From assembly GCA_903877945.1 (NCBI GenBank), contig CAIRFY010000505.1:1-7628 (forward strand): a stretch of 7,628 nt of DNA. Reading direction: 5' to 3'. Shown here one piece after another: positions 5,874-7,628 of the stretch (position 1 is its first letter; every line of letters starts with the position of its first letter). The notes beneath the pieces were generated by a model. That model searched no databases and was not told the origin of the DNA. It saw only the letters and a list, made by a program, of their open reading frames with translations. A program made the position numbers and the translations under genes. This DNA is from an uncultured Oscillochloris sp. (GTDB taxonomy: Bacteria > Chloroflexota > Chloroflexia > Chloroflexales > Chloroflexaceae).

Positions 5874-6099
5874 CGGTGCCTCCTTCGTGTCGTTGTCCGG
5901 TCACTATCGGCTCGATCTCCTGAACGCGCCCGATCTGGCCGTCCTCCAGCCGCACCTTGATCCCACGCGAGTGCTGCGCCGCCGAGGTCAGGACGTCCTT
6001 CACCACGCCAAGCGTCCTTCGTCCCGTGCGCTGATCTTCCTTGCGTATCATTGCCACCCGCAGCCCAGGCCGGATGTCTTTGCGATATTGTCCGTTCAT
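5863..6099 (-). CDS. ywbE: YwbE family protein (DUF2196)
   Basis: A small 78-residue basic protein whose first 63 residues fit YwbE of Bacillus well: MNGQYRKDIRPGLRV, then KEDQRTG (20-26), GVVKDVLT (31-38) and the conserved GIKVRLEDGQIGRVQEI (46-62). Family members are usually about 65 residues, so the last dozen residues (TGQRHEGGTDAA) are an extension that overlaps the next gene. The G-x-V spacing and short strands suggest a small KOW/SH3-like barrel, which is inference; the function of the family is not established. The ATG at 6097-6099 follows GGGAGG with 4 nt between. The frame extends upstream to 6327, but only through the palindromic element, so that part is not real. It is the first gene of a two-gene operon. 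Confidence 0.92.
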   Translation of the reverse strand: MNGQYRKDIRPGLRVAMIRKEDQRTGRRTLGVVKDVLTSAAQHSRGIKVRLEDGQIGRVQEIEPIVTGQRHEGGTDAA

Positions 6100-6127
6100 C
6101 GATCCTCCCTTCCCTGCATTTTGGGGT

Positions 6128-6133
6128 ATTGTA
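6128..6133 (-). promoter_or_regulatory. Candidate -10 box for ywbE
   Basis: TACAAT matches the consensus at five of six positions. It lies 28 nt before the ywbE start codon, which would give a leader of about 20 nt. No good -35 box is seen at the right distance, so this is a weak call. Confidence 0.35.
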
Positions 6134-6165
6134 CACGACGCCTCCGTAGCCCGTGCCACTGAGGC

Positions 6166-6335
6166 CAGGGCTGATGCAAAGTCGTGTGATCGCCGCTCAG
6201 CCCTCACCCCCCTAGCCCCCTCTCCCTGAGCGGGAGAGGGGGCGTCGGACGCATCCTGGTGCGGAATCTCCCCTCTCCCCGTGAGGGAGAGGGGCTGGGG
6301 GTGAGGGCCGGGCGTGTAACTTTGCACCAGCCCTG
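6166..6335. repeat. Outer 17-bp inverted repeat enclosing palindromic element copy 2
   Basis: CAGGGCTGATGCAAAGT (6166-6182) and ACTTTGCACCAGCCCTG (6319-6335) are reverse complements at 16 of 17 positions. They bracket the inner element at 6189-6307, making a nested 170-bp inverted structure in the divergent intergenic region. No matching outer arms flank copy 1, and I see no convincing target-site duplication outside them. Confidence 0.75.
6189..6307. repeat. 119-bp palindromic intergenic element, copy 2
   Basis: Same length and boundaries as the copy at 169-287, starting ATCGCCGCTCAG and ending GCTGGGGGTGAGGG. The right-hand 40 bp (6268-6307) are identical to copy 1. The left arm differs by one inserted T in the AGCCCCC tract (CCTAGCCCCC) and one A-to-G change. 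The central 14-mer is TCCTGGTGCGGAAT (6254-6267), the exact reverse complement of the one in copy 1, and sits against the right arm instead of the left. It lies between the divergent ywbE and kinase promoters. The remainder of the 344-bp gene-free interval 6100-6443 holds the outer arms and the candidate promoter boxes. Confidence 0.85.
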
Positions 6336-6368
6336 CGCCATACCAAACGCACAGATCGTCAGGGCGCG

Positions 6369-6374
6369 TATAAT
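6369..6374 (+). promoter_or_regulatory. Candidate -10 box for the Ser/Thr kinase gene
   Basis: A perfect TATAAT lies 69 nt before the kinase start codon. No clear -35 box is present 16-18 bp upstream. GCCCTG (6330-6335) and CAGGGC (6360-6365) form an inverted repeat just upstream that could bind a regulator. A poorer TATATC at 6416-6421 is an alternative. Confidence 0.42.
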
Positions 6375-6443
6375 GAGGGCAGTATTCAGCAGTTTATCTG
6401 CCAACAGCCACCCGGTATATCTCAATCTAGCCAGAGGCTCCTC

Positions 6444-7628
6444 ATGCTGATCTGCTCCGATCTCCGCACGGGTGTTGGCTGTGGCGCAATCAACCCGAAC
6501 GGGACACCTACCTGTGGGCGCTGCAATAACCCTCTGCGCTACGCCATTGAACTTCACGACCCCGGCGACCTGATTGGCCATTACCGTGTCCAGACGATGA
6601 TCGGCCACGGCGGATTTGGCGCGGTCTACGCGGTTGAGTCGCTCCAGCAGCCCGGTCTGCTCCTCGCGCTGAAAGAGACGTTTGACCCCGCGAGTATCCG
6701 CAGCCTCCAGGACGAGTTCACGATTCTCCAGGGCCTCTCCCATCCAACTTTGCCACGTTATTACGAGTGGTTTGAGCATCAGGGCAGCGGTTATCTGGTG
6801 ATGGAGTTGGTCGAGGGCCAAAATCTGGAAGAGATTCTCATTCGTCGGCGCGGCCCGCTACCGGAGCCGCAGGTGCTCGGCTATGCGGTTCAACTCTGCG
6901 ATGTGCTGAGTTATTTGCACACCCGGCACAGTCCGATCCTGCATCGTGACATCAAGCCCGCCAATATCCGCCTGACCCCCGATGGGCTGATCAAGTTGGT
7001 AGATTTTGGTCTGCTCAAGCAGGGGACGCAGACAACCCGCATGACGATGCGCGGCGTGGGGACGCTGGCCTACGCGCCGGTGGAGCAGTATGGTGGCGAC
7101 GGACAGCACACCGACCAGCGCAGCGATCTCTATAGCCTGGGGGCAACGCTCTACCACCTGCTGAGCGGGCAGGAGCCGCTACCTGCCGGGAAACGACTTG
7201 CCACGGTAGACCCGCTGCCACCCCTGTGCCACGTGAACCCGGCCATCGCAGCGCACGTTGCCGCTGCGGTGACAAAGGCTATGCGCCCGCTTTTGGACCA
7301 GCGATACCCGGATGTGGCGCGTTTCAAAGCGGCGCTGCTGGATGCAACCAGCAGCATACCCGCGCCGCCTTCCATTGCCCCGACGATCCCGATTGCGCGG
7401 CCCGTTGCCGTGGCGACCGCACCGATGCCTCTGCCGCCGGTTGCCCGCCCGCGTGCGCCGATCCAGTCCAGCCCGCCGTCGGGTGCCAAGCAATCCTCGC
7501 CCCTGACCATCTTCCTGGGGGCTGGCTTGGTGGTGCTTATTGCGGTGATTGCGCTGATTTTCGTGGGCCGGGGCGGGCAAACCGCCGTGCAACCGACGAC
7601 GGTTGCGGCGACTACCGCACAGCCAACA
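6444..7628 (+). CDS. Membrane Ser/Thr protein kinase with N-terminal zinc ribbon (3' end outside window)
   Basis: The frame is open for 395 codons to the window edge, so the C-terminus is missing. Residues 1-31 hold C4, C13, C24 and C27 (CGRC), consistent with a zinc ribbon. The kinase domain (about 47-300) has the glycine loop GHGGFGAVY (54-62), the ATP lysine K77 in LALKE, a candidate partner glutamate E91, the catalytic loop HRDIKPAN (167-174), DFG (187-189), an activation segment with several Thr (197-207), APVEQY in place of APE (211-216), and SDLYSLGATLYHLLSG. All catalytic residues are present, so it should be active. A proline-rich linker (305-350) leads to one membrane helix (about 354-375), then a Thr-rich stretch that starts an external region. 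The layout is a Hanks-type receptor kinase with the catalytic part in the cytoplasm. The ATG at 6444 has AGAGG 6 nt upstream. Confidence 0.93.
   Translation, partial: MLICSDLRTGVGCGAINPNGTPTCGRCNNPLRYAIELHDPGDLIGHYRVQTMIGHGGFGAVYAVESLQQPGLLLALKETFDPASIRSLQDEFTILQGLSHPTLPRYYEWFEHQGSGYLVMELVEGQNLEEILIRRRGPLPEPQVLGYAVQLCDVLSYLHTRHSPILHRDIKPANIRLTPDGLIKLVDFGLLKQGTQTTRMTMRGVGTLAYAPVEQYGGDGQHTDQRSDLYSLGATLYHLLSGQEPLPAGKRLATVDPLPPLCHVNPAIAAHVAAAVTKAMRPLLDQRYPDVARFKAALLDATSSIPAPPSIAPTIPIARPVAVATAPMPLPPVARPRAPIQSSPPSGAKQSSPLTIFLGAGLVVLIAVIALIFVGRGGQTAVQPTTVAATTAQPT

Noticed and set aside
6100..6327. N-terminal extension of ywbE
   Set aside because: It reads through the palindromic element; the YwbE family starts at the ATG at 6097-6099, with GGGAGG before it.
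6204..6821. Minus-strand open frame of 205 codons opposite the kinase gene
   Set aside because: It is antisense to conserved kinase motifs and includes repeat sequence; no ribosome site or family resemblance.

Overview
The window is GC-rich (about 60% by eye) and looks like a chromosomal segment of a Chloroflexota bacterium, probably near Chloroflexus/Roseiflexus. I infer this from the gene set: a bifunctional class II aldolase/short-chain dehydrogenase, a DUF507 protein, a YwbE protein, a pRiA4b ORF-3-like protein and a zinc-ribbon Ser/Thr kinase. Several kinds of intergenic palindrome seen here are also common in that phylum. No rRNA, tRNA, transposase, phage gene or CRISPR array is visible.

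Layout. Positions 1-346 hold no confident gene; they carry a G-rich relic hairpin and one copy of a 119-bp palindromic element. An OmpR-type response regulator follows on the minus strand (347-1045), with no sensor kinase visible. Next, all on the minus strand and read from right to left, come an LsrF-like aldolase/thiolase (4380-5180), a 656-residue aldolase/dehydrogenase fusion (2311-4281), a DUF507 protein (1935-2216) and a seven-helix membrane protein (1173-1832). Gaps of about 95-100 bp separate these four genes, and each gap holds a repeat or palindrome. Upstream of the LsrF-like gene is a promoter matching the sigma-70 consensus at all twelve positions, with an inverted repeat over its start site that looks like an operator.

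Further right, ywbE (5863-6099) and a pRiA4b ORF-3-like gene (5319-5873) overlap by 11 bp on the minus strand and form a small operon. Facing away from it is a plus-strand Ser/Thr kinase (6444 onward) that runs off the window end. The divergent region between ywbE and the kinase (6100-6443) holds the second copy of the 119-bp palindromic element and candidate -10 boxes for both directions.

How the genes may work together. The LsrF-like and RhaD-like enzymes both belong to families that yield dihydroxyacetone phosphate from phosphorylated sugars or sugar-like compounds. The dehydrogenase half of the fusion could oxidise the aldehyde released by its own aldolase half. A repressible carbohydrate-catabolism operon is the simplest reading, but no sugar kinase, isomerase or transporter lies in the window, so the substrate is unknown. 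The most unusual signals are non-coding: several different near-perfect palindromes, and two copies of one element whose central 14-mer is flipped relative to its arms.
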